From NCBI GenBank assembly GCA_007753915.1, contig CP036352.1:2108001-2172000 (forward strand): a DNA stretch of 64,000 nucleotides, given 5' to 3'. The DNA comes from Phycisphaerae bacterium RAS2 (lineage in GTDB: Bacteria; Planctomycetota; Phycisphaerae; UBA1845; UTPLA1). A program made the position numbers and the translations under genes. The stretch's first letter is position 1, and each line of letters begins with the position of its first letter. Of the stretch, positions 17,376 to 27,804 are shown piece after piece. A model generated the notes under the pieces. That model had not been told where the DNA came from and ran no database searches. It was given only the letters and a program-made list of their open reading frames with translations.

Positions 17376-19048
17376 GCGCCACCCAAGCGGATACCGCTTC
17401 CTCCTCCAAGCCGGCGAACGGCAATGCGCCACGGTTTAGCGCCGCCAATCTTGGGCGGGACTTGCTGGCGTCGGTGGTTGTTTTCCTGGTCGCATTGCCG
17501 CTTTGCATGGGTATCGCCATCGCGTCAGGCGTAGAGCCCGCGGCCGGCATCATCACCGGCATTGTCGGCGGCATCATCGTCGGCCTGCTCGCCGGTGCGC
17601 CCTTGCAAGTGAGCGGCCCCGCTGCAGGCCTAAGCGTGATGGTTTATGAAATCGTGCAGCGAGAAGGCCCCAAGGAGCTTTCCGGCGTAGCGATCCTCGG
17701 CACGATTGTGTTGATCGCCGGCACGGTGCAGTTGCTCGCGGGTGTGCTGAAACTCGGCCAATGGTTCCGTGCCGTGTCGCCTGCGGTCATTCGCGGCATG
17801 CTTTCGGGCATCGGTGTGCTCATCTTCGCCAGCCAGTTTCACGTCATGGTGGACGACGCTCCCAAAGGGAGCGGCCTCGCCAACTTGATCTCCATTCCGG
17901 AAGCCGTTTGGAAGGGCATCGTCCCGATGGATGATTCGCCGCACCATTTTGCGGCGCGCGTCGGGGCGCTCACGATTATCGCGATCCTGCTGTGGAGACT
18001 GGTTCCAAAGCAGGTTCGGAGCATTCCTGGCCCGCTCGTCGCCGTCCTGCTGGCGACACTGGTCACGTATCTGTCCGGCGTCAAAATCAACCTCGTTCCG
18101 CTTCCGGACAATCTGGCTGATACGATTCGCACTCCGGGCATCGCCCAGTTAAAGGGCTTGCTCGACGGACAGATTATCCTCGCGGGACTTGCCGTTGCCT
18201 TCGTCGCGAGCGCGGAAACGCTCCTGTGCGCCACGGCCGTCGATCGACTGCACACCGGCCCGCGATGTAAATACGACAAGGAACTCGCCGCGCAGGGCGT
18301 CGGCAACATAATCTGCGGCCTGCTGGGCACGCTTCCCATGACAGGCGTCATTGTTCGCAGCGCCGCCAACATTGACGCGGGCGGCAAGACTCGCGCGTCC
18401 GCCATTCTTCATGGCATCTGGCTATTGCTCTTTGCCGCTGCGCTGCCGTGGGTGCTTCGCATGATTCCGACGGCCAGCCTCGCCGGCATTCTTGTTTTCA
18501 CCGGCTGGAAGCTGATCGACATCAAGGCCATTCGCGACTTGCGCCAGTACGGCCGCAGCGAAGTTTGGATTTTTCTCGCCACGCTCGGCTCGATCGTCGC
18601 CGCTGACTTGCTCACGGGCGTGCTGGTCGGAGTGGGCCTTTCTGTCGCGAAACTGCTCTACATGTTTTCGCATCTGGATGTTCGCGTGGACGATCAATTC
18701 GGCCGGAATCGCACGGAGATGTATCTGCGCGGCGCGGCCACCTTCATGGCACTGCCCAAGTTGGCGTCAGCGCTGGAAACAGTACGCTCCAACACCGAGT
18801 TGCACGTTCATCTCGAACGGCTGGACTACATTGACCACGCTTGTCTCGACCTGCTCATGAACTGGGAGAAGCAGCACGAAAACAACGGCGGGCGCCTGGT
18901 GATCGACTGGGAATCGCTCACCGCAAAACTACACCGGCAGGAACAGGAAACCGACGAGGGTGAGCCGCCCGCGCCGGCGGCATCGCGCACGCTGGAGGCG
19001 ATTGCAATCCAGCGCAACCGTGAGAACGCGGGCGTTGGCGGGCACTAA
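17372..19048 (+). CDS. SulP-family anion (bicarbonate/sulfate) transporter with STAS domain
   Basis: A 558-residue inner-membrane transporter. The N-terminal membrane part (about 25-430) opens with DLLASVVVFLVALPLCMGIAIASG and has the SulP hallmark GPAAGLSVM. A STAS domain occupies about 450-525 (ATFMALPKLASALE, then LDYIDHACLDLL). Coupling to the carbonic anhydrase gene suggests bicarbonate as substrate, although sulfate cannot be excluded from sequence. The Pro- and Ala-rich C-terminal tail is not conserved. The FabF-like gene downstream is convergent, with 20 bases between stops. Confidence 0.9.
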   Translation: MSATQADTASSSKPANGNAPRFSAANLGRDLLASVVVFLVALPLCMGIAIASGVEPAAGIITGIVGGIIVGLLAGAPLQVSGPAAGLSVMVYEIVQREGPKELSGVAILGTIVLIAGTVQLLAGVLKLGQWFRAVSPAVIRGMLSGIGVLIFASQFHVMVDDAPKGSGLANLISIPEAVWKGIVPMDDSPHHFAARVGALTIIAILLWRLVPKQVRSIPGPLVAVLLATLVTYLSGVKINLVPLPDNLADTIRTPGIAQLKGLLDGQIILAGLAVAFVASAETLLCATAVDRLHTGPRCKYDKELAAQGVGNIICGLLGTLPMTGVIVRSAANIDAGGKTRASAILHGIWLLLFAAALPWVLRMIPTASLAGILVFTGWKLIDIKAIRDLRQYGRSEVWIFLATLGSIVAADLLTGVLVGVGLSVAKLLYMFSHLDVRVDDQFGRNRTEMYLRGAATFMALPKLASALETVRSNTELHVHLERLDYIDHACLDLLMNWEKQHENNGGRLVIDWESLTAKLHRQEQETDEGEPPAPAASRTLEAIAIQRNRENAGVGGH

Positions 19049-19068
19049 GGTCCCTGCGGACTGCAAAA

Positions 19069-20391
19069 TCAGCCCTCGTAGGCCGAGACCGCCAGGGTAT
19101 CGTTCTGCCCGCCGAAGCCGAAAGAGTTGCTCAAACAGGTGCGAACGGTCGTCTTGCGCGGAGCGTTGGGCACGTAATCGAGATCGCACTCGGGATCGGG
19201 CGTCTCGTAGTTCATGGTCGGCGGGAGAACCTGGTCCCGAATTGCGAGTACGCAGGTAATCAGCTCGCACGCACCGGCCGCCGCGATCAGGTGCCCGAGC
19301 ATCGATTTCACGCTGCTGACCGGGACGTTCTTTGCATGCTCGCCGAAGACGCCCTTGATGGCGAGTGTCTCGATTTTGTCATTCTCGCTCGTGCCGGTGC
19401 CGTGGGCCGAGATGTAATGAATGTCGGTCAGGCCCAGTCCGGCGTCCGCCATCGCGGCGCGCATGGCAGCGATGCCGCCTCGGCCGTCCTCGTGAATGTC
19501 TGTAATGCGAAACGCATCGGCCGTCGAGCCAAAGCCGACGATTTCGCAGAAGATGTGCGCCCTGCGGGCCTTGGCGTGCTCCAGTTCTTCCAGAATGAGC
19601 ATGCCCGCGCCTTCACCGAGAACAAAACCATCTCGCGTGCGATCAAACGGGCGCGATGCCGAGATGCACGAGTCGTTTCGCGTCGAGAGCGCGGTCAGGC
19701 GGTTGAATCCGGTGACGCCGAACGGGTGAATCATGCTGTGACACCCCCCGGAGATCATGATCTTCGCATCGCCACGACGAATGAGGTTGGTCGCCTCGCC
19801 GATCGCCTGGGTGCTCGCGGCACACGCGGTCAATGTGTTGAAGTTCGGACCTTCCACGCCGAAGTACTGGGCAATGTGCCCCGCGGCCATGTTCGGGTCC
19901 TGCTCGGCTTCGACGATTTCGCTAAGCCGCTTGTAGGCCACATCGGCCCAACGCTGGGCGTCCAGATCGGTTTTCGCGTAATCCCAACCCTCCACGGCAG
20001 CCGCCGTGAAATTGTCGAAATCCATCGGGCCTTCGCCACCGCCGAGATAGACGCCGATCTGCGTTTTGTCGAGCGACTGCGTCGCGTGCAGGCCGGCAGA
20101 CTCCCACGCCATTTTCGCTGCGGCCATGGCAAAGCCCGCCTGCCGACTGACGGACTTGTGGTGCTCGTAGTCGGCACCGAGAAACTTCTTGAGATCGAAG
20201 TTCTTCACTTCCGACGAGAACTGCGTCGGAAACGTCGACGCATCGAAGATCGTCGTCGGCGCGATGCCGCTATCGCCTTTCAGTATCCGTGCCCAGGCGG
20301 TTTCAATGTCGTGCCCGAGCGGCGTGATCCAGCCCATGCCGGTGATGACCACGCGCTTATCCGAACGATTTCGTCTGCCGCCCGCGCTCAT
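19069..20391 (-). CDS. Beta-ketoacyl-ACP synthase II-like, catalytic partner
   Basis: Condensing enzyme of FabF type, about 440 residues. The catalytic triad is intact: Cys in NTLTACAAST, His in SAHGTGTSENDK and His in KSMLGHLIAAAGA. Start is ATG 20391, overlapping the stop of the upstream KAS gene (ATGA); an upstream in-frame start would lie inside that gene. It extends an acyl-ACP by two carbons using malonyl-ACP. Its tight coupling to a His-less homologue suggests a heterodimer in the manner of KS-alpha/chain-length-factor pairs. It is the last gene of a five-gene minus-strand set (23250 to 19069) with an ACP and two dehydratase-like genes. Confidence 0.88.
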   Translation of the reverse strand: MSAGGRRNRSDKRVVITGMGWITPLGHDIETAWARILKGDSGIAPTTIFDASTFPTQFSSEVKNFDLKKFLGADYEHHKSVSRQAGFAMAAAKMAWESAGLHATQSLDKTQIGVYLGGGEGPMDFDNFTAAAVEGWDYAKTDLDAQRWADVAYKRLSEIVEAEQDPNMAAGHIAQYFGVEGPNFNTLTACAASTQAIGEATNLIRRGDAKIMISGGCHSMIHPFGVTGFNRLTALSTRNDSCISASRPFDRTRDGFVLGEGAGMLILEELEHAKARRAHIFCEIVGFGSTADAFRITDIHEDGRGGIAAMRAAMADAGLGLTDIHYISAHGTGTSENDKIETLAIKGVFGEHAKNVPVSSVKSMLGHLIAAAGACELITCVLAIRDQVLPPTMNYETPDPECDLDYVPNAPRKTTVRTCLSNSFGFGGQNDTLAVSAYEG

Positions 20392-21740
20392 TCCTGATAC
20401 CTCCGGATCGCCAAGGCCGCCGTTTGCCCGCCTGATAGCGCCGCCGCAGCCGACAGGACCAGGTCCGCGCGGCAATCGGTCGGGTCGCCGCACACCACGT
20501 TGAGATTGCATGCGGGGTCCACTTGCTTCGTATTCAACGAAGGCGGAATCACCCCGCGCTTCAGCGCCATGATGGCGACTGCCAAATCAATCGCACCGCT
20601 GCCCGCGCCGTTGTTTCCCATCGACCCCTTCGTGGCGAGGACGGGCACGGACTTGGCGCGCCCACCGAGCACAGCATGAACCGCGGCCGCTTCCGAAGCG
20701 TCGTGCGATGGCGTGCCGATGCCGGGTGTGCTGATTAAACCGACTTGTTCGGCCGAAGCGCCCGCATCGGCCAGCGCCTTGCGCATGGCCATCGCGATCG
20801 CGCGTCCGTCGGCCTGCGGCGTGAGCCAGTGACTCGCGTTGGTGGCTGCGCCGAATCCGACCAGCTCCGCGTAGATTTTGGCGCCGCGCTTCTTCGCGTG
20901 CTCGAGCTCTTCAAGAATGAGCAGGCCGCCCCCCTCGCTGATGACGCTTCCCTTGCGCGAGGCATCGAACGGCCGGCACGCGGTCAGCGGCGATTCGTTC
21001 GAATCGGTAACGAGCCGACCGAGCAGCGATTGCCGCATCAGCCCCATCGGGTTGAGCTTGCTTTCGGCGCCGCCGCAGATGCAGATGTCGGCCGTGCCGC
21101 GCTGGATCGTGCGATACGCCTCACCGATGGCGAGATGAGAACTGGCCTCGCCGCAGGTGATCGTATTGGACGGCCCCTGACAGTCATGGACAATCGTCAC
21201 GTGACAGGCGAGCATGTTCGGAAGGAACTTGAGCAGCCAAAGCGGGGTCAGGTTGCTCATGCCCTCGGCGCCCCATTTTTTCAACGAGAAGCCGCGATTG
21301 CTTGCCGCATCCTGGCGCTCGGCGGACGTCGCCAGCGCGCCGGCCAGTTCGGTGAGGTCGGCGCAAATGAGTCCGGCGCCGATGTTCGCTCCAAAGCGTG
21401 TGTGATCGACCGTCGCCAGCCCCTCGCCTTCGCCGCGATCGACCATGCACTTGGTCTTGAGGCCTGCATCTTTCACCGCGTGATAGGCCGCGACGACGGC
21501 CAACTCGATGTCGCGCGCCATGACCTTCGCTGCTTTGCGGTAGCCCTTGGGTATGACATCGGCGACGCGCAGCTCGCGGACCTCGCCGGCGATCTGTGAG
21601 GTGAACTTCGTCGGGTCAAAGGCGGTGATACGTCCGACGCCGCCCCGCTTCTCGACCAGGGCCTCGAACGTCGGCTCGATGCCGATGCCCAGGGGGCTGA
21701 CCACCCCCAGGCCGGTGATGACGACGCGTTTGCTGGACAT
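20388..21740 (-). CDS. Ketosynthase homologue lacking the catalytic histidines
   Basis: About 450 residues of KAS fold beginning MSSKRVVITGLGVVSPLG. A cysteine is present at the nucleophile position (NTITCGEASSHL). Both histidines are lost: the HGTGT position reads TPGIGTPSHD and the GHLxGAAG position reads KGSMGNNGAGSG. It should therefore not decarboxylate or condense normally. Known His- or Cys-degenerate KAS proteins act as the chain-length-factor half of a heterodimer, which is the likely role here with the intact KAS just downstream. An insertion around residues 130-180 (TDLTEL to GAEGMSNLTP) is unusual. Start at ATG 21740; the TTG at 21749 is too close to the ribosome site. Confidence 0.8.
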   Translation of the reverse strand: MSSKRVVITGLGVVSPLGIGIEPTFEALVEKRGGVGRITAFDPTKFTSQIAGEVRELRVADVIPKGYRKAAKVMARDIELAVVAAYHAVKDAGLKTKCMVDRGEGEGLATVDHTRFGANIGAGLICADLTELAGALATSAERQDAASNRGFSLKKWGAEGMSNLTPLWLLKFLPNMLACHVTIVHDCQGPSNTITCGEASSHLAIGEAYRTIQRGTADICICGGAESKLNPMGLMRQSLLGRLVTDSNESPLTACRPFDASRKGSVISEGGGLLILEELEHAKKRGAKIYAELVGFGAATNASHWLTPQADGRAIAMAMRKALADAGASAEQVGLISTPGIGTPSHDASEAAAVHAVLGGRAKSVPVLATKGSMGNNGAGSGAIDLAVAIMALKRGVIPPSLNTKQVDPACNLNVVCGDPTDCRADLVLSAAAALSGGQTAALAIRRYQE

Positions 21741-21833
21741 GGCTGTCAATTCCTCGCTTGGCCGCGTTGGGTGGCAGTCAGTTGGAAACCTCGTCGCGAG
21801 CGATACGTCGCGCCGCCCGACCCGCGGGACGGC

Positions 21834-22322
21834 TCACGCTTTGCCCGTCGCCCCTCGGCTGACATTGTAGGTGCGCAGGAGCGACTTGAAATCGTCGGTA
21901 AACACGAAATTCTCTTCGGGGAACTGCAACCCGCTTAGGTTGTTATCGATATGCGAGAAGACGATATCCACCTGTCCGATCTCGTCGCCATCGGCGAAGA
22001 CCCGGCCGACCGTGCTGGCCGCCTCGGGTGAGACCTGTTCAATGGTCGCGTCATAACGAAGCTGCTCGCCCGGACGAATCTCGCGCGCGAACCGGGCGCG
22101 CTTAACCTTGGCGAGAATGACCTTTTCCTTGAAATCGCGCGCCTCGCCCACGAGGATGCCCGCCGTCTGCGCCATGCCCTCGACCATGAGGCTCGCGGGC
22201 ATGACCGGGTAGGCCGGCCAATGGTCGTGCAGGTGCTCCTCGGCCAGGCTGACGTTCTTGATCGCAACCGCCCGGACGCCCGACTCGAACTCCACGAATT
22301 TGTCGATCCAGATCCAGCGCAC
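21834..22322 (-). CDS. FabA/FabZ-like beta-hydroxyacyl-ACP dehydratase
   Basis: A 162-residue hot-dog fold protein. The core HDHWPAYPVMPASLMVEGMAQTAG carries the His of the HxxxxxVMP motif and the Glu of the central helix, the catalytic pair of FabZ. It would remove water from 3-hydroxyacyl-ACP. Compared with FabZ it has a longer C-terminal tail (EENFVFTDDFKSLLRTYNV). It lies 5 bases downstream of the ACP gene, and a second homologue stands upstream of that ACP gene, so the locus has paired dehydratases. Confidence 0.8.
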   Translation of the reverse strand: MRWIWIDKFVEFESGVRAVAIKNVSLAEEHLHDHWPAYPVMPASLMVEGMAQTAGILVGEARDFKEKVILAKVKRARFAREIRPGEQLRYDATIEQVSPEAASTVGRVFADGDEIGQVDIVFSHIDNNLSGLQFPEENFVFTDDFKSLLRTYNVSRGATGKA

Positions 22323-22327
22323 GGAAC

Positions 22328-22717
22328 CTAGGCCGCCATCTTGTTGGTCACATAATTGACAATCGTCTTAACAGTAAAAAGGTTGGGCATCTTGGCAACA
22401 TCCGGGTCCTTTTCGAAGCCCGAGAAGTCCGCATGCGGCATGGCCTTCTTCAGCGTGTCCAGCCCCTTGGCCGTCATCTTGCCGCCTTCGACGTACTCGG
22501 GATTCTGGAGAATGTCATCAGGGAAAAGCTCCCCGCGCGGAATCTTGATCGAGAACGTCTTCTCGAGGCGGAAGACGATATCGAGGAAGTCGATCGATTC
22601 TGCGCCGAGGTCGCCCGTGAGCGTGGCGTCCTCCTTGATTTCATCGTCATCCACGCCCAGCGCATCGATCAACACATCCTTGACCTTGCTGAACACCTCA
22701 TCACGACTCATTGCCAT
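22328..22717 (-). CDS. Acyl carrier protein, long form
   Basis: Carrier for a growing acyl chain on a phosphopantetheine arm. Attachment serine is in GDLGAESIDFLDIVFRLE (about residue 40; the usual DSL is ESI). The product is 129 residues, against about 78 in typical ACP; the extra length lies between helices II and IV (EYVEGGKMTAKGLDTLKKAMPHADFS). Acidic helix I (VFSKVKDVLIDALGVDDDEI) is normal. It sits between two dehydratase-like genes and upstream of two ketosynthases, so it probably serves this pathway only. Confidence 0.88.
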   Translation of the reverse strand: MAMSRDEVFSKVKDVLIDALGVDDDEIKEDATLTGDLGAESIDFLDIVFRLEKTFSIKIPRGELFPDDILQNPEYVEGGKMTAKGLDTLKKAMPHADFSGFEKDPDVAKMPNLFTVKTIVNYVTNKMAA

Positions 22718-22746
22718 ACCAAGCGTCCTCCCTGCGGACTTGACCG

Positions 22747-23250
22747 TTAAGCGTTCAACGCGGCCGCTGACTTCATCGCGCCCGGACCGCCCAGCAACGC
22801 GAAGGTCTTCTTCGCATCGGCGATCAATCGGGCATCCACGTCAGCCATGGCGGTATTCGCATCCGCCAGGTTGTAATGCCGCAATCGAAACCTTGCCTTG
22901 ACCATTTCTTCGGCGCCACTGCGTCCGAAGGCTTTGAAATCACTCCAGTTGTCGCCCGATTCGGCCAACTCGGCCGTTACTTCCAGCGTGCGACCGGGTG
23001 ATACGAAACTCTTGTAATTGATATTCTTCGCCTCTTCCAGCGCCACCACGCTGTGGCGAAACTCACTGCCCGCCCGAACTAGCCACGCCGCCGACTGGAC
23101 CATCGCCTCCAGCATCATCACGCCCGGCATCACCGGAAACGTCGGGAAATGATCGGCCAGATACTCCTCGGCCAGCGTCAACGATTTGGACGTGACGATC
23201 CTCGAGGGAAGCTCCAGGCTTACAATGCGGTCGATCAGAACGAACTTCAT
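22747..23250 (-). CDS. Second FabA/FabZ-like dehydratase
   Basis: A 167-residue hot-dog protein opening MKFVLIDRIVSLELPSRIV, with active-site block ADHFPTFPVMPGVMMLEAMVQ. The His and Glu positions are kept, so it may be an active 3-hydroxyacyl-ACP dehydratase. The C-terminal half is longer than FabZ and contains RFRLRHYNLADANTAMADVD. It is first in the minus-strand set ending at 19069. Pairing with the homologue at 21834-22322 could give a heterodimer or two activities (dehydration and isomerisation). Confidence 0.8.
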   Translation of the reverse strand: MKFVLIDRIVSLELPSRIVTSKSLTLAEEYLADHFPTFPVMPGVMMLEAMVQSAAWLVRAGSEFRHSVVALEEAKNINYKSFVSPGRTLEVTAELAESGDNWSDFKAFGRSGAEEMVKARFRLRHYNLADANTAMADVDARLIADAKKTFALLGGPGAMKSAAALNA

Positions 23251-23502
23251 CGACTCCTCGACGACTCCGCTAATTTGATGCTCGGCCGTGGCTGGGCTGA
23301 CCTCGCTCCATCGGAGCCGTCAGCCCGCACGGGTTTCCTGAATCGTGCCCTTTTAGTGGATAAGCAGGTGGTTTGCAAGTTGGAATTGGCAGCGGATCGG
23401 CATTTATTTTCAGCGAACTCGGCCATAATGCTTTGTGCCGATTGAACTTATGAATCGACCCTGCTTCGGCCCTGGAACAACCCCTTGGAAGCGCGCATCG
23501 AC

Positions 23503-24543
23503 CTACAGTCGAAGAAACTCGCGGGCTGTCTTGTTCAGCAATTGCTCCCGGTTTTCTTCCGACAAGTCCGCCATGGAGCAAATGAGCTGCCCCGGTTCGG
23601 ACTCCCCCAGTGGAAACGGGTAATCCGACCCAAGAGCGATGCGAGTCGGCCCCATCAAATCAATCAGGTAGCGCAACACGGCCGCATCGTGAACGAGCGA
23701 GTCAACAAAGAAACGCGCCGGGGTTCCGTCGGAACGGCGCAGGTAATCGCGCGGCGAGGTCGGGCAATTCACGGCGCACAGGTCGGGACGCACGCGATGT
23801 CCGTGCTCGATGCGGCCGATGCTCGACGGAAACGCGCCGCCGCCGTGCGCAAAGGCGATGCGCAACCGCGGGTATCGATCAAGGACGCCGCCGAAAATGA
23901 CTGAACAAATTGCGAGCGAGGCCTCGGCCGGCATGCCCACGAGCCACGGCAGCCAGTAGCGCGGCATGCGATCCTTGCCCATCATGTCCCAGGGATGAAC
24001 GAACACCGCCGCACCGAGTCGTTCGGCGGTAGCCCAGAACGGCTCGATCGCCGTCTCATCGAGATTCCAGAGGTCCGCGCGGTTGGTAAAGCGATTCGCG
24101 TCGATATGCGTGCCGATCTGCACGCCGCGCAAGCCCAGATCACCCATGCACCGTTCCAGCTCGCGGCAGGCCAAGTCGGGATCCTGCAGCGGCACCGTGC
24201 CCAGCCCGGCAAAATGCGCCGGATAATCCCGCACGATGCCGGCGATGTGGTCGTTCAGGATTCGCGAGACCACGAGCGCGTCGGCCGATTTCGCCCAGTA
24301 GCTGAACATGACCGGTACGGTGGAAAGCACCTGCATGGTCACGCCGGCGCGATCGCATTCCTCCATCCGCCGCGCCGGGTCCCAGCAGTTGTCAGTGATT
24401 TCCCGAAAGACGCGCTGCCCCTGCATCATCTTTGCGCAGCAGGGCTTGTAATGATCGAGCCGGATGAAGCCGCCGTAGCCGAACTTCGCGTCGAAGTCTT
24501 CCCACTCGCGCGGGAGGATGTGAGTATGAAGATCGATTCTCAT
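23503..24543 (-). CDS. 2-amino-3-carboxymuconate-6-semialdehyde decarboxylase (ACMSD-like amidohydrolase)
   Basis: TIM-barrel zinc decarboxylase of 346 residues. It opens with DLHTHILPREW (HxH zinc ligands) and continues with FVHPWDMMG and AFAHGGGAFP. The metal Asp is in LGSDYPFPLGE. The arrangement follows ACMSD of the kynurenine pathway closely, including the WAKSADALVVSRILNDHIA segment. ACMSD takes the product of 3-hydroxyanthranilate dioxygenase, and a gene for that enzyme lies at 25306-25836 on the same strand, with one membrane protein gene between. Together they would send carboxymuconate semialdehyde to oxidation instead of quinolinate. Confidence 0.88.
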   Translation of the reverse strand: MRIDLHTHILPREWEDFDAKFGYGGFIRLDHYKPCCAKMMQGQRVFREITDNCWDPARRMEECDRAGVTMQVLSTVPVMFSYWAKSADALVVSRILNDHIAGIVRDYPAHFAGLGTVPLQDPDLACRELERCMGDLGLRGVQIGTHIDANRFTNRADLWNLDETAIEPFWATAERLGAAVFVHPWDMMGKDRMPRYWLPWLVGMPAEASLAICSVIFGGVLDRYPRLRIAFAHGGGAFPSSIGRIEHGHRVRPDLCAVNCPTSPRDYLRRSDGTPARFFVDSLVHDAAVLRYLIDLMGPTRIALGSDYPFPLGESEPGQLICSMADLSEENREQLLNKTAREFLRL

Positions 24544-24562
24544 TCGCGGCCGCCGCAGGCTG

Positions 24563-25255
24563 TCAACGCTCGTTTCGCTTCTGTTTCGGAGCCAACGTTA
24601 ACTTAAGCATGATCGGCGGTTCGGCGGCCTTTCGAATCACAAACACCAAAAGGGCAGCCGTAATGATTCCGCCTGTAATGAGAACGCCTGTCGGCCCAAG
24701 CAATTCGATCACGGGGCGCAGGAGTCGATATCCTAGTTCGCTCTTGGGCGTTCCCGGTTTGTAGTTCCCATCCAGGGCCACCCGCCAAAAGGCCCACGTC
24801 ACCAGTGCTGCAAACGTCGGCAAGAAGCCCAATGTGCAGAAGGTTCGCAACGACGACCATTCGCTCCGCGTGTACTTCATTTTCGGCTCCAGCCTGGCGC
24901 GCACGGACGAAAAGAATCGATCTCGCTCCTCGGCCGAGTCGAATTGAACCTTGTCGATGTCGAACCGATTGTTGGTCAGCCCTGCTTTTAACATGCCGCG
25001 TTCGCGAAACAGCTGCACTTCCGTCGTGCGCTCATTGCTTTGGACGCGACACAACTCCTCAAGCGGCACGATTGCGGCTCGTTCGTGGAGAGACAGCCCG
25101 TGCGGCGTGCCGGCGATTTGAAACGCCTGAAGCGCCTCCAATTCATCGGGACCCAGGGTCAGGATCAACACTTGCGTCTCAGTCAGAACCAATGCGTTGG
25201 CGTTCGATCTTCGTCGGTTGACCCAGATTGGACGTTCGGATCTTGTGGTACTCAT
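24563..25255 (-). CDS. Membrane protein of unknown function
   Basis: A 230-residue protein with no recognised family. Residues 1 to about 130 look soluble and PH-like in layout (VLILTLGPDELEALQAFQIAG, VQLFRERGMLKAGL). Two hydrophobic helices follow near residues 145-165 and 190-212 (TGVLITGGIITAALLVFVI), with a basic tail (KQKRNER). It lies 19 bases upstream of the ACMSD gene and 50 bases downstream of the dioxygenase gene on the same strand, so it is probably co-transcribed with the kynurenine enzymes, though no catalytic role is evident. Confidence 0.65.
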   Translation of the reverse strand: MSTTRSERPIWVNRRRSNANALVLTETQVLILTLGPDELEALQAFQIAGTPHGLSLHERAAIVPLEELCRVQSNERTTEVQLFRERGMLKAGLTNNRFDIDKVQFDSAEERDRFFSSVRARLEPKMKYTRSEWSSLRTFCTLGFLPTFAALVTWAFWRVALDGNYKPGTPKSELGYRLLRPVIELLGPTGVLITGGIITAALLVFVIRKAAEPPIMLKLTLAPKQKRNER

Positions 25256-25305
25256 ACTTGCGCCCCATCAAAAGCGAAACTCGCAAGCGCCGGGCATGCG
25301 CGGGA

Positions 25306-25836
25306 CTAAATCGCTTTCATCGGCTCGGGCTTCTCCACTTTCTTCCCGCAGTGTTTGCAGGTCCGCCGCTTCTCGTCGGCCCAGAAGTCTTTCATCGCCT
25401 GCGCGAAGTGCTGCACGATGTCCGCGCAGTCAAAGTGAATGTCCTCCACCACGCGCTCGCAGCCTTCGCAGTAAAACACCACGTGCTCCTTCTCACCCGG
25501 GGGCCGGCGGCGCTCGACGACCACCCCCACCGTGTTCGGCGGACGCTGCGGTGAATGCGGCACGTTCGGCGGGATGAAAAACGTCTCGCCCTCATGGATC
25601 ACGTGTTCGACGATTTTTCCACCCTCGATCAATCGCACCTTTACATCGCCCTTGAGCTGGAAGAAGTATTCCTCGGAATCGACGATGTGAAAATCGTTTC
25701 GCGCGTTCGGCCCGGCAATCACCATCACGAAAAAATCGCGGCCGTCGTACAGGTATTTGTTCGCCACGGGCGGCTTGAAGTCGGCCCGGTGCTGTTCAAT
25801 CCATGCGTTCAAGTCGATCGGCGGGTTGACGGGCAT
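25306..25836 (-). CDS. 3-hydroxyanthranilate 3,4-dioxygenase
   Basis: Cupin Fe(II) enzyme opening the ring of 3-hydroxyanthranilate with O2. About 176 residues from ATG 25836, chosen because AGGAGG lies 7 bases upstream. Iron ligands are visible in [17 protein letters not shown] (His and Glu) and [11 protein letters not shown] (His). The C-terminus has two CxxC pairs (CEGC and CKHC), the rubredoxin-like second metal site of bacterial forms. It pairs with the ACMSD gene downstream. The 3-hydroxykynurenine-producing enzymes are not in the window. Confidence 0.93.
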   Translation of the reverse strand: MPVNPPIDLNAWIEQHRADFKPPVANKYLYDGRDFFVMVIAGPNARNDFHIVDSEEYFFQLKGDVKVRLIEGGKIVEHVIHEGETFFIPPNVPHSPQRPPNTVGVVVERRRPPGEKEHVVFYCEGCERVVEDIHFDCADIVQHFAQAMKDFWADEKRRTCKHCGKKVEKPEPMKAI

Positions 25837-25915
25837 GGGTGGACCTCCTGCAAAATCGTTCAATGGTCGCTCGGCAAATGCTGACGCCCTGCCAGCGCAT
25901 TACAATAGTACCACC

Positions 25916-27364
<1,449 letters not shown>

Positions 27365-27804
27365 GCGGCGGCAAGTCTGTCAAGTTTTTTGTATTCTGAC
27401 GCCTTTTCTTTCTTTTGCTTGTATGCCATCAATTTCTTGAAAGCGGCAAATATGCCCGTCGCGTTAGCTAGCCCCTGTCGCCATCAATTTGCCCGCAGGG
27501 CGCGCGGACGTTGCCAGGGGCGCAGTGAGCGAAGCGAATCAGCCCCTGGATGGCGATGGCCCCTCTTACTTCTGCCGTCCGGAGGACGGAGGCTTTCTTA
27601 TCAACGCCTAGCATGCTGCCGGCTGGTAAAAGATGGGTGCAACTCACCGCCAAAACGTAATGGCCATTGGCAATACGCGCGGCTCACGGGCGAGGTGGAA
27701 ACCCTCGTCTTTCAAGCTTTGCCGTGATAAAGGCGGTGTGTGAAACCCGGCCCGGGCGGAATCAGTCGGCATGCACGACTTGCAACCTACGCGTCCAGAT
27801 CGAC
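27365..27804. other. Intergenic region with structured stretch
   Basis: 440 bases without a convincing gene. Small hairpins occur: GGTG-CAACT-CACC near 27632-27647 and CGAGG-TGGAAAC-CCTCG near 27690-27710. A region near 27510-27560 has CCAGGGG and CCCCTGG arms. The GTGCAACTCACC style of stem is reminiscent of group II intron domain I fragments, but no reverse transcriptase or domain V was recognised. Confidence 0.3.

Noticed and set aside
19291-20397. Plus-strand frame of 368 codons
   Set aside because: Antisense to the intact ketosynthase, whose triad is complete.
27365-27804. Protein-coding gene in the plus frame from 27667
   Set aside because: No ribosome site, no recognisable domain, and it overlaps the opposite strand of the dockerin-type gene.
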